From: UM-FILTER-49-7 sp964599895
GTDB taxonomy: Bacteria; Acidobacteriota; Holophagae; Thermotomaculales; Thermotomaculaceae
DNA: 64,000 bases
Direction of reading: 5' to 3'
Assembly (NCBI GenBank): GCA_964599895.1
Contig: CAZRHT010000002.1
Coordinates: 33,386-97,385 of the forward strand
The position numbers and the translations under genes were made by a program. The notes under the pieces were generated by a model that ran no database searches, was not told where the DNA came from, and saw nothing but the letters and a program-made list of their open reading frames with translations. The stretch's first letter is position 1. Every line of letters begins with the position of its first letter. Shown here piece by piece: positions 16,673 to 25,916 of the stretch.

Positions 16673-19066
16673 TCAGATATCCAGATTCTGGACGTCATGT
16701 GAATTTTCTTCAATAAACTGGCGACGGGGCTCTACCGCATCTCCCATCAACCGGGAAAAAGTATCTTCCGCTTCCACGGTATCCTCTATAGCAACACGAA
16801 GGAGGGACCGGGATTCCGGATCCAGAGTGGTTTCCCACAGCTGTTCAGGGTTCATCTCACCAAGTCCCTTATAGCGCTGAATGTTCAAACCCTTCTGGGA
16901 AAACTCTTCCACCTTTTCCAGCAGCTTGAAAATAGACTTTACCGTATCCAGTTTAACTCCGTCTTTTTTGATGATAATCCTCCGCTTCATAAAAGGACCA
17001 ATAGTTTTGTGCAAACCACCAAGCAGGCGGAAGGAGGGCTGACGCATAAGAGCCTGTCCAATTACAGAGCCTGAAAATGCAATTCCTGAAACGCCATTCA
17101 CCGTTAAGGTATAATCTCCGTGTTCTTCATCAAAATCGATGGATTCCACCGAAAGACCATATTCTATGAGCGCCGCTTTCAGCTCGTGTACGTAGTCCGC
17201 TTTTTCAAAATTATTGGCCGAAATGCAACCATAGGCCAACAGAAACTCTACAATCTTTCGACTGTATCCTTTTCTTTCCAGACGGGAAAAATAGTCATTC
17301 ATCTGTTTGGCTGATTTCAGTAAATCAAGCCATCGGCTGGTTCGGATACGATTTTCACCGTCTTCAGGAACCAGTTGGTACCGTTCAAAGAACAATTGAA
17401 GCAGATACTCCTGCATCGCCACTTCATCTTTCAGGTAAACGCTTTTCTTTCCGGCTTTCACCCTGAATAATGGGGGTTGTGCAATATAGAGGTAACCCCT
17501 CTCAATCAACTCTCTCATCTGTCGAAAGAAAAATGTCATGAGCAGTGTCCGGATGTGGGCACCATCGACATCGGCATCTGTCATGATAATCACTTTATGG
17601 TAGCGGAGTTTGCTGATGTCAAAATCCTCTTTCCCGATGCCGGTTCCAAGGGCGGTAATCATCAGTCGAATTTCCTGGGAAGAAAGTATTTTGTCGAAAC
17701 GGGCCTTTTCTACATTCAAAATCTTACCCTTCAATGGCAAAATAGCCTGGGATTTTCTATCTCGTCCCTGTTTAGCGGATCCACCAGCGGAATCGCCCTC
17801 TACTAAAAAGATTTCGGAAAGTGCCGGGTCCTTTTCCTGGCAATCAGCCAGTTTTCCCGGAAGATTGGAAGAATCCAGTGCGCCTTTACGCCGCGTTAGT
17901 TCCCTGGCCTTTCTTGCTGCTTCTCTGGCCCGGGACGCATCGATTGCCTTTTCAATGATGGTTTTCGCAATTTTGGGATTGCGATCAAAATAATCCATAA
18001 GGTTTTCACCGACAACCGATTCAACAATTCCCCTCACTTCTGATGAAATGAGTTTCTCTTTAGTCTGGGACGAAAACTTTGGATCGGGGTGTTTTACCGA
18101 TAAAATTGCAGTAAGACCCTCCCGTACATCATCCCCTGAAAGTGTTGCCTTTTTCTGTTTTTCCATACCATTTAAAGACAGGTATGTATTCAGTGTTCGG
18201 GTAAGGGCCGAACGAAACCCCATCAGGTGTGTTCCACCGTCTTTATTGTGAATATTGTTGGCAAAGCAATACACTGTTTCGTTGTAGGCATCGGTCCACT
18301 GCATCGCTACTTCTACAATTGTTCCGTCTTTGTCTTTATTGAAAAATACAACATCATGATGAAGTGGCTTTTTGTTTCGATTCAAGTGTTCCACAAAGGA
18401 TACAATTCCGCCTTCGTAATTGAAGGTCTTTTTCTCACTGGTTCGTTCGTCTTCAATGCTGATCTTCAGGCCTTTGTTCAAAAAGGAGAGTTCCCGAAGG
18501 CGCTGGGCTAATGTTTCAAATTCATATTCAAGGATCTTAAAGACATCCGGGTCCGGCAAGAATCGAATCAGGGTACCGGTCTTGCTGCTTTTTCCTATTT
18601 TTTCAAGGGGGGTAACCGGTTCCCCTTTATGAAATTCCTGCCTGTAAACAAAACCATCTCTCTTGATTTCCATTTCCAATGTATCAGATAGTGCATTTAC
18701 TACTGAAACACCAACTCCATGAAGACCACCGGAAACTTTATAGGAGCTCGCGTCGAATTTTCCCCCGGCATGCAGTACTGTCATGATCACTTCAGCTGCC
18801 GGTTTATTTTCCTCGGGCATTATATCTACGGGGATACCGCGGCCATTATCTTCTACTGTTACACTATTATCAATATGGACAATAACTTGAATATGGTCAC
18901 AGTATCCGGCAAGGGCTTCATCAATTGAATTGTCCACCACCTCAAAGACCATATGGTGAAGGCCTGAACCGTCATCAGTGTCCCCAATATACATTCCCGG
19001 GCGTTTTCTAACTGCATCCAGTCCTTTCAGAACCTTAATGCTGTCCGCATTGTACTTTTCGCTCAT
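16673..19066 (-). CDS. gyrB: DNA gyrase subunit B
   Basis: The 797-residue ATPase subunit of gyrase. The GHKL ATPase has EVVDNSIDEALAGYC and DNGRGIPVD. The TOPRIM region has FLVEGDSAGGSAKQGRD and IMTDADVDGAHIRTLL. The C-terminal end has IQRYKGLGEMNPEQLW. Its length and a block of about 160 residues between the TOPRIM core and that motif match the insertion found in proteobacterial-type GyrB rather than the roughly 640-residue Gram-positive form. Its ATG overlaps the recF stop (ATGA). Confidence 0.97.
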   Translation of the reverse strand: MSEKYNADSIKVLKGLDAVRKRPGMYIGDTDDGSGLHHMVFEVVDNSIDEALAGYCDHIQVIVHIDNSVTVEDNGRGIPVDIMPEENKPAAEVIMTVLHAGGKFDASSYKVSGGLHGVGVSVVNALSDTLEMEIKRDGFVYRQEFHKGEPVTPLEKIGKSSKTGTLIRFLPDPDVFKILEYEFETLAQRLRELSFLNKGLKISIEDERTSEKKTFNYEGGIVSFVEHLNRNKKPLHHDVVFFNKDKDGTIVEVAMQWTDAYNETVYCFANNIHNKDGGTHLMGFRSALTRTLNTYLSLNGMEKQKKATLSGDDVREGLTAILSVKHPDPKFSSQTKEKLISSEVRGIVESVVGENLMDYFDRNPKIAKTIIEKAIDASRAREAARKARELTRRKGALDSSNLPGKLADCQEKDPALSEIFLVEGDSAGGSAKQGRDRKSQAILPLKGKILNVEKARFDKILSSQEIRLMITALGTGIGKEDFDISKLRYHKVIIMTDADVDGAHIRTLLMTFFFRQMRELIERGYLYIAQPPLFRVKAGKKSVYLKDEVAMQEYLLQLFFERYQLVPEDGENRIRTSRWLDLLKSAKQMNDYFSRLERKGYSRKIVEFLLAYGCISANNFEKADYVHELKAALIEYGLSVESIDFDEEHGDYTLTVNGVSGIAFSGSVIGQALMRQPSFRLLGGLHKTIGPFMKRRIIIKKDGVKLDTVKSIFKLLEKVEEFSQKGLNIQRYKGLGEMNPEQLWETTLDPESRSLLRVAIEDTVEAEDTFSRLMGDAVEPRRQFIEENSHDVQNLDI

Positions 19067-20073
19067 TCAGTTATTCCTCTTTCTTCACTTTTCAACTGCA
19101 CCAGCTTGTGTTGAAATCTGGAAAAGCGCTGGTGATCTGTTGTGGTTAACACAACTTGAAACTGGCCCATCACCAGGTCCAGGTTTCGGACCATGTTGGT
19201 TTTGTCAAATTCCGAGTCAAAATCGTCCAATAACAAAACCGGTTTAATTCCCCTTTGTTGGTGAAACAAATGACCAACGGTTGTAATTACATCAAAAAAA
19301 ACCTTTTTTTGTTGGCCTGAAGAACTAAATTCCCGCACATCCTTTCCCTGGCGCAAAAAACGATAGCGATCCAGGTGGGAACCCGCAAGAACGATTTGCT
19401 TTTCCTGCTCAACCAATAAAAAACTATCCAGTGATTTATCGGGTTGACTGGGTAAATACTGGATTTCTACACCTTCAGGAAGCAGTTTGTTCAAAACAGA
19501 TGTCAACCATTTTCGCTGTTTTGTCAGCTTCATCCTGTGCTCTTCCAGCACGCGGTTCCATGCTTGAATCATATCATTTCTTACCATTTTTTTCAACAGT
19601 AACCTCTTGTTATTCAGCCCTGTTCTATAACCGGAAAGCGCCTGAATATAGGTTGGAAAAAGTCTACTTAAAACCTTGTTAAAAAAGAGGTATGCGTTCT
19701 TTCTACCGGCGCGGACAACATCAAGAGATTTCTGGTTCAAGATGAAGAAAGGAAACTGTGTGGAAATGGCTGCTATTTTTTCCTTTTCTTCGTTGAGAAA
19801 TATCTCTTTTTGTTTTTCAGGCAAGCTGTATCGAGCATCCAGATGACCGTTGTCTGTGTCAATCTCAACACGAAACCACGGTTTTGAAAACATTATCAAT
19901 TGTTGAACATTTCGGGTTCTGAACGATCTTCCACATCCTGCAAAGTAAATAGCCTCAAGAATGGATGTTTTCCCTGACCCATTGGGACCGGAAATAACCG
20001 TCAGGTTTGGGTCAAACTGGATTTTTTTCTCCGTTAAAATCCGAAAATTTCTAATCCTACAATTGCGGATCAC
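19063..20073 (-). CDS. recF: DNA repair/recombination ATPase RecF
   Basis: RecF is an SMC-like ATPase that, with RecOR, loads RecA on gapped DNA. Walker A is GPNGSGKTSILEAIYF near residue 30. The signature region is EFSSSGQQKKVFF, and Walker B is PVLLLDDFDSEFD. At 336 residues it is slightly shorter than the common 360. The start is GTG at 20073, giving the conserved N-terminus IRNCRIRNFR. It lies between dnaN (16-bp gap) and gyrB (4-bp overlap). Confidence 0.94.
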   Translation of the reverse strand: MIRNCRIRNFRILTEKKIQFDPNLTVISGPNGSGKTSILEAIYFAGCGRSFRTRNVQQLIMFSKPWFRVEIDTDNGHLDARYSLPEKQKEIFLNEEKEKIAAISTQFPFFILNQKSLDVVRAGRKNAYLFFNKVLSRLFPTYIQALSGYRTGLNNKRLLLKKMVRNDMIQAWNRVLEEHRMKLTKQRKWLTSVLNKLLPEGVEIQYLPSQPDKSLDSFLLVEQEKQIVLAGSHLDRYRFLRQGKDVREFSSSGQQKKVFFDVITTVGHLFHQQRGIKPVLLLDDFDSEFDKTNMVRNLDLVMGQFQVVLTTTDHQRFSRFQHKLVQLKSEERGITE

Positions 20074-20089
20074 TGCTGAACGACCTAAT

Positions 20090-21214
20090 CTACTCCAGAA
20101 TTAACGGGTTAATAAGAAAGGTATAATCCACATTGTTCTTTGTAAAGAGGAAATTGGCTGCTTTTTCCCCTGTTGTATCCATAAGAGCTCGAACTTCCTC
20201 CACATCGACGACATTAAAAAATGAGCTGAGGTATTCAATATTGTACCCGAGTTTGAAATATTTTCCCTTGTATTGAAGGGGTTTTCGAACAATACCCACT
20301 GATCCTTCAATATCTTGAAGGGAAGCAACAATATTTCCCTGGTCGAATTCGAAAATTATCTTTTTTGAAAACTGGCCACTGAGAGGCTGAAGCTCTTTAA
20401 TGATATCTTTTACGTTGACAACCTTCAGTAAAAGTTCGGTCAGTTGGTCCTGATCTGTAAAAAATGAACGATAATCTACAAAAGACTGGTTGACCAGACG
20501 GGAAAAAAGAACCCTTGATCCGGCTTGAAAGAAAATATTTGTGCCATCTCTACCCATCAGAAGTATGTCTGATTCTTTCGCATGTTGAATCATTTTTTTC
20601 AACTCAAGGAAGGTTTTCTTTGAGAGAATAAAATTTGTATTTTCAATTTCTTCTGTTTGTTCCAAAGATGTGGAAGCAACAAAAAGGGTATGGCGGTTTG
20701 ATGTGACAATATTAATTTCATTATCGTGAAACTCAAAAAAAGCTCCATTAAGGGCCCTCTCTTTAATCATTTCCGTATTAATTGAAACAGATACGGTGCT
20801 GATTACATCAGAAATAGGGCCTTTTGGAAGTTGAATTGTATTGAACGAAAAATCATAGTCCGGGATAATCGGGTAGTTATCATCTACCTGGGCATTGATT
20901 GAATAAAAACTTTGGCCTTTCTCAATTTTAAGCCATTCATCTTCAATCCAGAAAGTTATGTCACCATCCGGAAGGACCCGCACAATTTCAAAAAATTTCT
21001 TCGCTGATACAATAACCACACCGTCTTCCTCAATATCAGCTTTCAGTGCGACTGTCAAACCGACTTCAAGGTCTGTTCCTTTCAGGTACAGTAATTGACC
21101 TTCTGCTTTAATATACATATTTGAGAGGATGGCAATTGTAGATCTTTTTTCGACAATTCCATTAATAAGGGAAAGCTCACGGATAAGATCTGCTTTGTTA
21201 ATTGTGAAACGCAT
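20090..21214 (-). CDS. dnaN: DNA polymerase III sliding clamp (beta subunit)
   Basis: The 374-residue protein forms the ring-shaped processivity clamp. The N-terminus MRFTINKADLIRELSLINGI and KGTDLEVGL are typical, and the three repeated clamp domains can be followed to the C-terminal TFLINPLILE. A purine-rich ribosome site (AGAGGAGAAA) precedes the ATG. The 214 bp between dnaA and dnaN hold four identical DnaA-box-like 9-mers. Confidence 0.95.
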   Translation of the reverse strand: MRFTINKADLIRELSLINGIVEKRSTIAILSNMYIKAEGQLLYLKGTDLEVGLTVALKADIEEDGVVIVSAKKFFEIVRVLPDGDITFWIEDEWLKIEKGQSFYSINAQVDDNYPIIPDYDFSFNTIQLPKGPISDVISTVSVSINTEMIKERALNGAFFEFHDNEINIVTSNRHTLFVASTSLEQTEEIENTNFILSKKTFLELKKMIQHAKESDILLMGRDGTNIFFQAGSRVLFSRLVNQSFVDYRSFFTDQDQLTELLLKVVNVKDIIKELQPLSGQFSKKIIFEFDQGNIVASLQDIEGSVGIVRKPLQYKGKYFKLGYNIEYLSSFFNVVDVEEVRALMDTTGEKAANFLFTKNNVDYTFLINPLILE

Positions 21215-21281
21215 TTTCTATTTCTCCTCTGGAATATATTCTAGATTAGATTTTACCAGAAATAGTAGGGTTTGTGAATCC

Positions 21282-21382
21282 TGTGGAAAAACAATAAGGG
21301 ATTGATTTTTCCCTGTGGAAAATTATTTAAGGAATTGTGGAAAAATAGAACCAATTAATGAGAAGAATCAGTCTGTGGAAAA
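21282..21382. promoter_or_regulatory. Cluster of four DnaA boxes between dnaA and dnaN
   Basis: Four identical copies of TGTGGAAAA (reverse complement TTTTCCACA) lie at 21282-21290, 21314-21322, 21336-21344 and 21374-21382, all in the same direction. They fit the relaxed DnaA-box pattern TTWTNCACA, with T in place of A at position 3. The surrounding sequence is AT-rich. This is a typical place for an origin subregion in bacteria with a bipartite oriC. Confidence 0.75.
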
Positions 21383-21428
21383 GATATTGGACGCTTGAGT
21401 AAAAACAATTGTATGTTAAAGAAAAAGA

Positions 21429-22760
21429 TTACTTTATAGATATTTTGAAACTGTCAATAAGTCGATGAAATTTGGGATCGTCCTTTATTTTTTTGCGGAT
21501 TTTTTCAACGCCATAAATTACAGTTGTGTGGTGTTTTTTTCCAAAAGACCTTCCAATTTCAGGGTAGGATAGAGAAGTGAGTGTTTTACATAGATACATG
21601 GCAATTTGCCTTGGAAGAACAACGGAAGCAGAGTTGTTTTTTTCTTTTAGACGAGCGGGTGTAATTTTATAAAAATCCGCAATGTATTGGATGATTGTAT
21701 CAGGGGTGAGATTTTCATTGTCATTTGAGTATATCTGAAGACTTTTTTTAACAAGTGCAGGGGTAATTTTCTTATCATTGAGCTTCGCCACAGCAATTAC
21801 TTTATTCAGGGCCCCTTCAAGTTCCCGTACGTTCTGGCGAATTCTTTTGGCAATAAACAGGGCAATATCGTCTGGAAGTTGAATTTTATGTTTTTCAGCT
21901 TTTTTCTGAAGAATTGCAATACGAACCTCGAGCTCAGGGGGTTGAATGTCTGCAATAATTCCCCAGGAAAACCTTGTCATAAGGCGTTCTTCCAGGCGGG
22001 AAATATCTTTTGGTAGAGAATCACTTGAAAGAACAATTTGTTTTTGTCTGTCAAATAATTCATTAAAGGTATTAAAAAATTCTTCCTGAGTACCAACCTT
22101 ACCTGCGAGAATATGGATATCATCCACAAGGAGCACGTCACAATTTCTATAATTAAGTCGGAATTGGTCCATTTTTTTAGTTCGCACAGCAACGATATAC
22201 TCATTCATAAATGTTTCAGCAGATAAAAAAGCAATCCTGAGATCTGTATACTGGTGACTGAGCTGGTGTCCAATAGCATGGAGGAGATGGGTTTTTCCAA
22301 GCCCGGTGCCACCGTAGATAAATAGTGGGTTATATGTGTATCCGGGTTTTTCTGTTACCGCGATACTCGTGGCATAAGCTAATTCATTTGTAGGACCGAC
22401 TACGAAATTTCCAAAGGTGTAATTTTCATTGAAACGGGGTTTTTTGAACCGGATTTTTGGTGTTGCTTCCAGAATATCTTGGTTGTGGGAAAATTCTTTA
22501 TCGATGGATGCAATTTTAGAGGAAGAAGTTGATTTTGTTGTAAAGTCAATTTCTTTTGTTATCTTCAATTCATCCAGTATCTGTTGAAGGAATGTCTTAT
22601 AGTAACGATTAATAAAATCAGCAAAATAAATCTCAGGAACATGAACGGTAATTTTCCCATTTTCACTGAATACCTGTTGACTGTCCGCAAACCATTCATT
22701 GAAAGATTCAGTAGGAATACGGTCCGCCAGTTTTGTTTTAATAAGGTCCCATGTGTTCAT
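21429..22760 (-). CDS. dnaA: Chromosomal replication initiator DnaA
   Basis: DnaA binds DnaA boxes and opens oriC. From the chosen ATG at 22760 the 443-residue protein begins MNTWDLIKTKLADRIPTESF, the normal domain I. The AAA+ domain has NYTFGNFVVGPTNELAYA, Walker A GGTGLGKTHLLHAIG and Walker B VLLVDDIHI. Domain IV has RQIAMYLCKTLT, SYPEIGRSFGKKHHTTVIYG. The frame is open a further 46 codons upstream, to 22898, but that part would run through DnaA boxes and into tRNA-Lys, so it is not coding. Two DnaA boxes directly overlap the leader, suggesting autoregulation. Confidence 0.96.
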   Translation of the reverse strand: MNTWDLIKTKLADRIPTESFNEWFADSQQVFSENGKITVHVPEIYFADFINRYYKTFLQQILDELKITKEIDFTTKSTSSSKIASIDKEFSHNQDILEATPKIRFKKPRFNENYTFGNFVVGPTNELAYATSIAVTEKPGYTYNPLFIYGGTGLGKTHLLHAIGHQLSHQYTDLRIAFLSAETFMNEYIVAVRTKKMDQFRLNYRNCDVLLVDDIHILAGKVGTQEEFFNTFNELFDRQKQIVLSSDSLPKDISRLEERLMTRFSWGIIADIQPPELEVRIAILQKKAEKHKIQLPDDIALFIAKRIRQNVRELEGALNKVIAVAKLNDKKITPALVKKSLQIYSNDNENLTPDTIIQYIADFYKITPARLKEKNNSASVVLPRQIAMYLCKTLTSLSYPEIGRSFGKKHHTTVIYGVEKIRKKIKDDPKFHRLIDSFKISIK

Positions 22761-22816
22761 TTTTCCACAACTTTTCCACAGATTTGTTGAATATTTTATA
22801 ATGAAATTATCAACAA
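22761..22816. other. Candidate oriC subregion upstream of dnaA (DnaA boxes plus AT-rich inverted repeat)
   Basis: Two TTTTCCACA boxes at 22761-22769 and 22772-22780 are spaced 11 bp start to start, one helical turn. Next to them TTGTTGA (22784-22790) and TCAACAA (22810-22816) form a perfect inverted repeat around a 19-nt spacer that is all A/T except one G. This could be the duplex-unwinding element. Their orientation is opposite to the four boxes on the other side of dnaA. Gene direction diverges around this region, as expected at an origin. Confidence 0.6.
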
Positions 22817-22887
22817 TGAAAGGGTAGCATAAAGGGTGTGAAAAAAACAAGTGGTTTGGGGGGTGGAAAAGCAATTGGTAAGAAAAA

Positions 22888-22963
<76 letters not shown>

Positions 22964-22980
22964 ATCCTACGGCGGAAAAT

Positions 22981-23009
22981 ACTCTATCGGTTTTAAAAAG
23001 AAGTGTCAA
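22981..23009 (-). promoter_or_regulatory. Sigma-70-type promoter for tRNA-Lys
   Basis: Read on the minus strand, TTGACA (23004-23009) and TAGAGT (22981-22986) are separated by 17 bp. Transcription would begin about 10 nt before the tRNA 5' end at 22963. Confidence 0.75.
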
Positions 23010-23011
23010 GA

Positions 23012-23044
23012 AAAAAAGAAGGAGGCAGCTGCCTCCTTCTTTTC
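23012..23044 (-). terminator. Rho-independent terminator after acnB
   Basis: A long perfect palindrome centred on GGAGGCAGCTGCCTCC with flanking AAGAA/TTCTT arms is followed on the minus strand by a run of T. It lies just past the acnB stop and before the tRNA-Lys promoter, separating the two units. Confidence 0.9.
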
Positions 23045-23049
23045 AGTGA

Positions 23050-25593
23050 CTACTCAACGTAATCGAGATGGAAGTCTTTTTCTTTGTGGAATTTTAGATA
23101 TCGGTAAATGTCGTTGCGATTTGGGTATACTTTATCTGCCATGTATTGAAAATATTCCGTTGGCTCCGGCAAGCGGCCAAGGATTGCTGAAACGGCAGCC
23201 AGTTCGGCGGATCCAAGAAAAACCTGAGCATGATCACCCATTCGGTTGTCAAAATTACGGGTTGATGTTGAAATTACAGTAGCATTTTCGTTAACACGGG
23301 CCTGATTTCCCATACAAAGGGAACATCCGGGAATTTCGGTGCGGGCACCAACGGCATTGTAAATACTATAATAACCCTCAGTCATTAAGGTAGCACGATC
23401 CATTTTGGTCGGAGGAGTAAGCCAGACTTTAGTAGGTGTTTTCTTTTCGCCCTTCCATATATAGCCGGCTGCTCTGAAATGTCCAATATTGGTCATACAT
23501 GATCCGATAAAAACTTCATCAATTTTACGATTGGAAACATCTGAAAGAAGTTTGACATCGTCCGGATCATTGGGACATGCCAGAATCGGTTCTGTAATGT
23601 CGGAAAGTTCAATTTCCAGGACAGCCGCATATTCTGCATTGTCATCCCGGCTCAGAAGATGGGGGTTGGCCAACCATTCTTCACAAGCTTCAATTCGTTG
23701 TTTAAGGGTATCGGCACTCCGAAATCCGGTTTCAATCATCTTTTTCATTAAGGCAATGTTGCTTCTCAGATATTCCGCAACAGTATCTTCAGAGAGTTTT
23801 ACTGTTGCTGCGGCCGCTGAGCGTTCAGCAGAGGCATCTGTCAGCTCAAAAGCCTGTTCAACGGTGAGGTCTGGTATGCCCTCAATCTCAAGAATACGTC
23901 CGTTGAAGATATTTTTTTTATTTTGTTTCTCTACAGTCAAAAGACCTTTTTGAATGGCGAAATAAGGAATTGCGTTGACTGCATCACGCAGGGTAATACC
24001 CGGGTTAAGCTTTCCCCTAAATTTTACCAGGACAGATTCAGGCATATCCAGTGGCATGAAACCCAATGCCCCGGCAAAAGCCACAAGTCCGGATCCGGCA
24101 GGAAAAGAAATACCCAGAGGAAAACGGGTATGACTGTCACCGCCGGTACCGACGGTATCTGGAAGAATGAGCCGGTTGAGCCAAGTGTGTACAACACCGT
24201 CTCCAGGATGAAGTGATACTCCTTTTCTTGAAGTTACAAAATCCGGAAGTGTCTGATGCATATGAACATCGGAAGGTTTGGGATAGGCAGCTGTGTGGCA
24301 GAAGGACTGCATGAACATACCTGCCTGAAACTCGAGGCAGGCAAGCTCTTTCAATTCGTCTGCCGTCATCAGTCCGGTGGTATCTTGAGAACCCACGGTA
24401 GCCATAGAGGGCTCACATGCAGTACCAGGAAGGACACCAGCCAGGCCACAAGCTTTCCCAACAATTTTTTGAGCAAGAGAATATCCCTGATTGGTTTTTG
24501 GTGTTGGATTATCCGGTGCAATGAAAGAGTTTGATTCCGGTAGATTAAGTGTTCTTCTTGCTTTCACAGTTAATGCGCGGCCAATGATCAGGTTTAAACG
24601 CCCGCCGGCGCGGAATTCATCTTTCAGTGTGGCGGGTTTTATCTCAAAGGAGGAAAGAACTTCCTGGTTAGAGGAGAAGATCTTTCCCTCTTCAGTATTA
24701 ATTGTTACCACATCTCCTGTTTTGAGTTTTGTGACATCACATAAGATGGGCAAGCCGCCTGAGTCTTCCGCAGTATTGAAAAAAATAGGTGCAATCAGAT
24801 TCCCGAGAACAATGCCGGCCCGACGTTTATTGGGAAGAAAATGAGTATCTTCTCCAATGTGCCACATCAGTGAATTGCAGGCAGATTTTCTGGATGATCC
24901 GGTTCCAACCACATCACCAACAAAAGCGACTTGGAACCCCTCTTCTCGAAACTTGCGAATAATTTCGAGTCCATCAGGGAAACGGGATTCGCCCATACAA
25001 AGAGAGTGCAGTGGGATATCCGAGCGGCTCCAGGCATCCTTTGCAGGAGAAAAATCATCTGTGTTGATTTCTCCGTCAACCTTGTAGATCTTGACGTTGA
25101 ATTCTTCCGGGAAAGCGGGTCGACTGGTAAACCATTCTGCATCTGCCCAGGACTGAAGTACTGCCATAGCCCGAGGATTGGTATCGGACATTTCAACAAT
25201 CCGGTCATAAGCATTATAGATGAGAATGGTATGTTTGAGAGCAGTTGCGGCAAGGTCCCCCAATGCATCATTTGAAAGAAGGGAGATTAAAGGTTCAATG
25301 TTGTAACCACCCAGCATTGTACCGAGATAGGTAACAGCTTCTGCCGGGGAAACGACAGGGGATTTTGTTTCCCCACAGGCAATTTTGTACAACCAGGCTG
25401 CCTTAATTTTTGCGGCAGGATCCACCCCTGGAGAAACATGTTCAAGTAGCAAGTCCAGAAGATATTGTTCTTTCTCAGCCGGAGGGCTTTCCAGGAGTTT
25501 GCACAACTGTTTTACCTGTGATGGGCTTAGAGGAAGAGGCGGAATTCCCTTTTCCCGACGTTCATTTGTGTGTTTTGTGTAAGCTTCAATCAT
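23050..25593 (-). CDS. acnB: Aconitate hydratase B (2-methylisocitrate dehydratase)
   Basis: The 847-residue protein matches AcnB, the bifunctional aconitase that interconverts citrate and isocitrate through a 4Fe-4S cluster. The AcnB domain order is visible: an N-terminal helical region (about 1-160), the swivel domain (DGEINTDDFSPAKDAWSRSD near 175), then the catalytic domains with GDSHTRFPLG, VFIGSCMTNIGHFRAAG and PGCSLCMGNQARV, which supply cluster cysteines and substrate contacts. An AGGAGG ribosome site precedes the ATG. It is a single-gene unit ending in a strong terminator, placed between dnaA and rpmH, which are usually neighbours. It belongs functionally with sucCD and korDABC elsewhere in the window. 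Confidence 0.96.
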   Translation of the reverse strand: MIEAYTKHTNERREKGIPPLPLSPSQVKQLCKLLESPPAEKEQYLLDLLLEHVSPGVDPAAKIKAAWLYKIACGETKSPVVSPAEAVTYLGTMLGGYNIEPLISLLSNDALGDLAATALKHTILIYNAYDRIVEMSDTNPRAMAVLQSWADAEWFTSRPAFPEEFNVKIYKVDGEINTDDFSPAKDAWSRSDIPLHSLCMGESRFPDGLEIIRKFREEGFQVAFVGDVVGTGSSRKSACNSLMWHIGEDTHFLPNKRRAGIVLGNLIAPIFFNTAEDSGGLPILCDVTKLKTGDVVTINTEEGKIFSSNQEVLSSFEIKPATLKDEFRAGGRLNLIIGRALTVKARRTLNLPESNSFIAPDNPTPKTNQGYSLAQKIVGKACGLAGVLPGTACEPSMATVGSQDTTGLMTADELKELACLEFQAGMFMQSFCHTAAYPKPSDVHMHQTLPDFVTSRKGVSLHPGDGVVHTWLNRLILPDTVGTGGDSHTRFPLGISFPAGSGLVAFAGALGFMPLDMPESVLVKFRGKLNPGITLRDAVNAIPYFAIQKGLLTVEKQNKKNIFNGRILEIEGIPDLTVEQAFELTDASAERSAAAATVKLSEDTVAEYLRSNIALMKKMIETGFRSADTLKQRIEACEEWLANPHLLSRDDNAEYAAVLEIELSDITEPILACPNDPDDVKLLSDVSNRKIDEVFIGSCMTNIGHFRAAGYIWKGEKKTPTKVWLTPPTKMDRATLMTEGYYSIYNAVGARTEIPGCSLCMGNQARVNENATVISTSTRNFDNRMGDHAQVFLGSAELAAVSAILGRLPEPTEYFQYMADKVYPNRNDIYRYLKFHKEKDFHLDYVE

Positions 25594-25712
25594 TTTTTCC
25601 TCCTGGAAAGTACAATTCAGATATACGCCGATATTATACCGGATAGGATGAAAGAAGGCTGTGTTTTTTTAGTGCTGGATGGAAATGAAGTAGCAGCTTT
25701 TTGAAAAAGGCG

Positions 25713-25741
25713 TTGACAGGCGTGATTCAGTCGCATATGAT
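25713..25741 (+). promoter_or_regulatory. Sigma-70-type promoter of rpmH operon
   Basis: TTGACA (25713-25718) and TATGAT (25736-25741) are separated by exactly 17 bp. Predicted start is about 25748, some 31 nt before the rpmH ATG. This is the best consensus promoter in the window and probably drives rpmH-rnpA-yidD-yidC and onward. Confidence 0.85.
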
Positions 25742-25778
25742 ACTGGCGAACTGACGACCACGATGAAAGGAGTGGAAT

Positions 25779-25913
25779 ATGCGACCGACATTCAAACCCA
25801 ACCGCAGAAAGAGACACAAAACCCACGGTTTTCTTGTCAGGATGAAGACAAAAGCCGGGAAGAGAATAATCAATGCAAGACGACGCAAGGGCAGAAAGAA
25901 ACTTGCAGCTTGA
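25779..25913 (+). CDS. rpmH: 50S ribosomal protein L34
   Basis: A 44-residue, very basic protein starting MRPTFKPNRRKRHKTHGFLV and ending GRKKLAA, an unmistakable bL34 sequence. It is a component of the large ribosomal subunit. AAAGGAGTGG upstream is the ribosome site. It begins the conserved rpmH-rnpA-yidD-yidC-jag-mnmE-mnmG block, and rnpA starts 3 nt after its stop. Confidence 0.97.
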   Translation: MRPTFKPNRRKRHKTHGFLVRMKTKAGKRIINARRRKGRKKLAA

Positions 25914-25916
25914 TAC

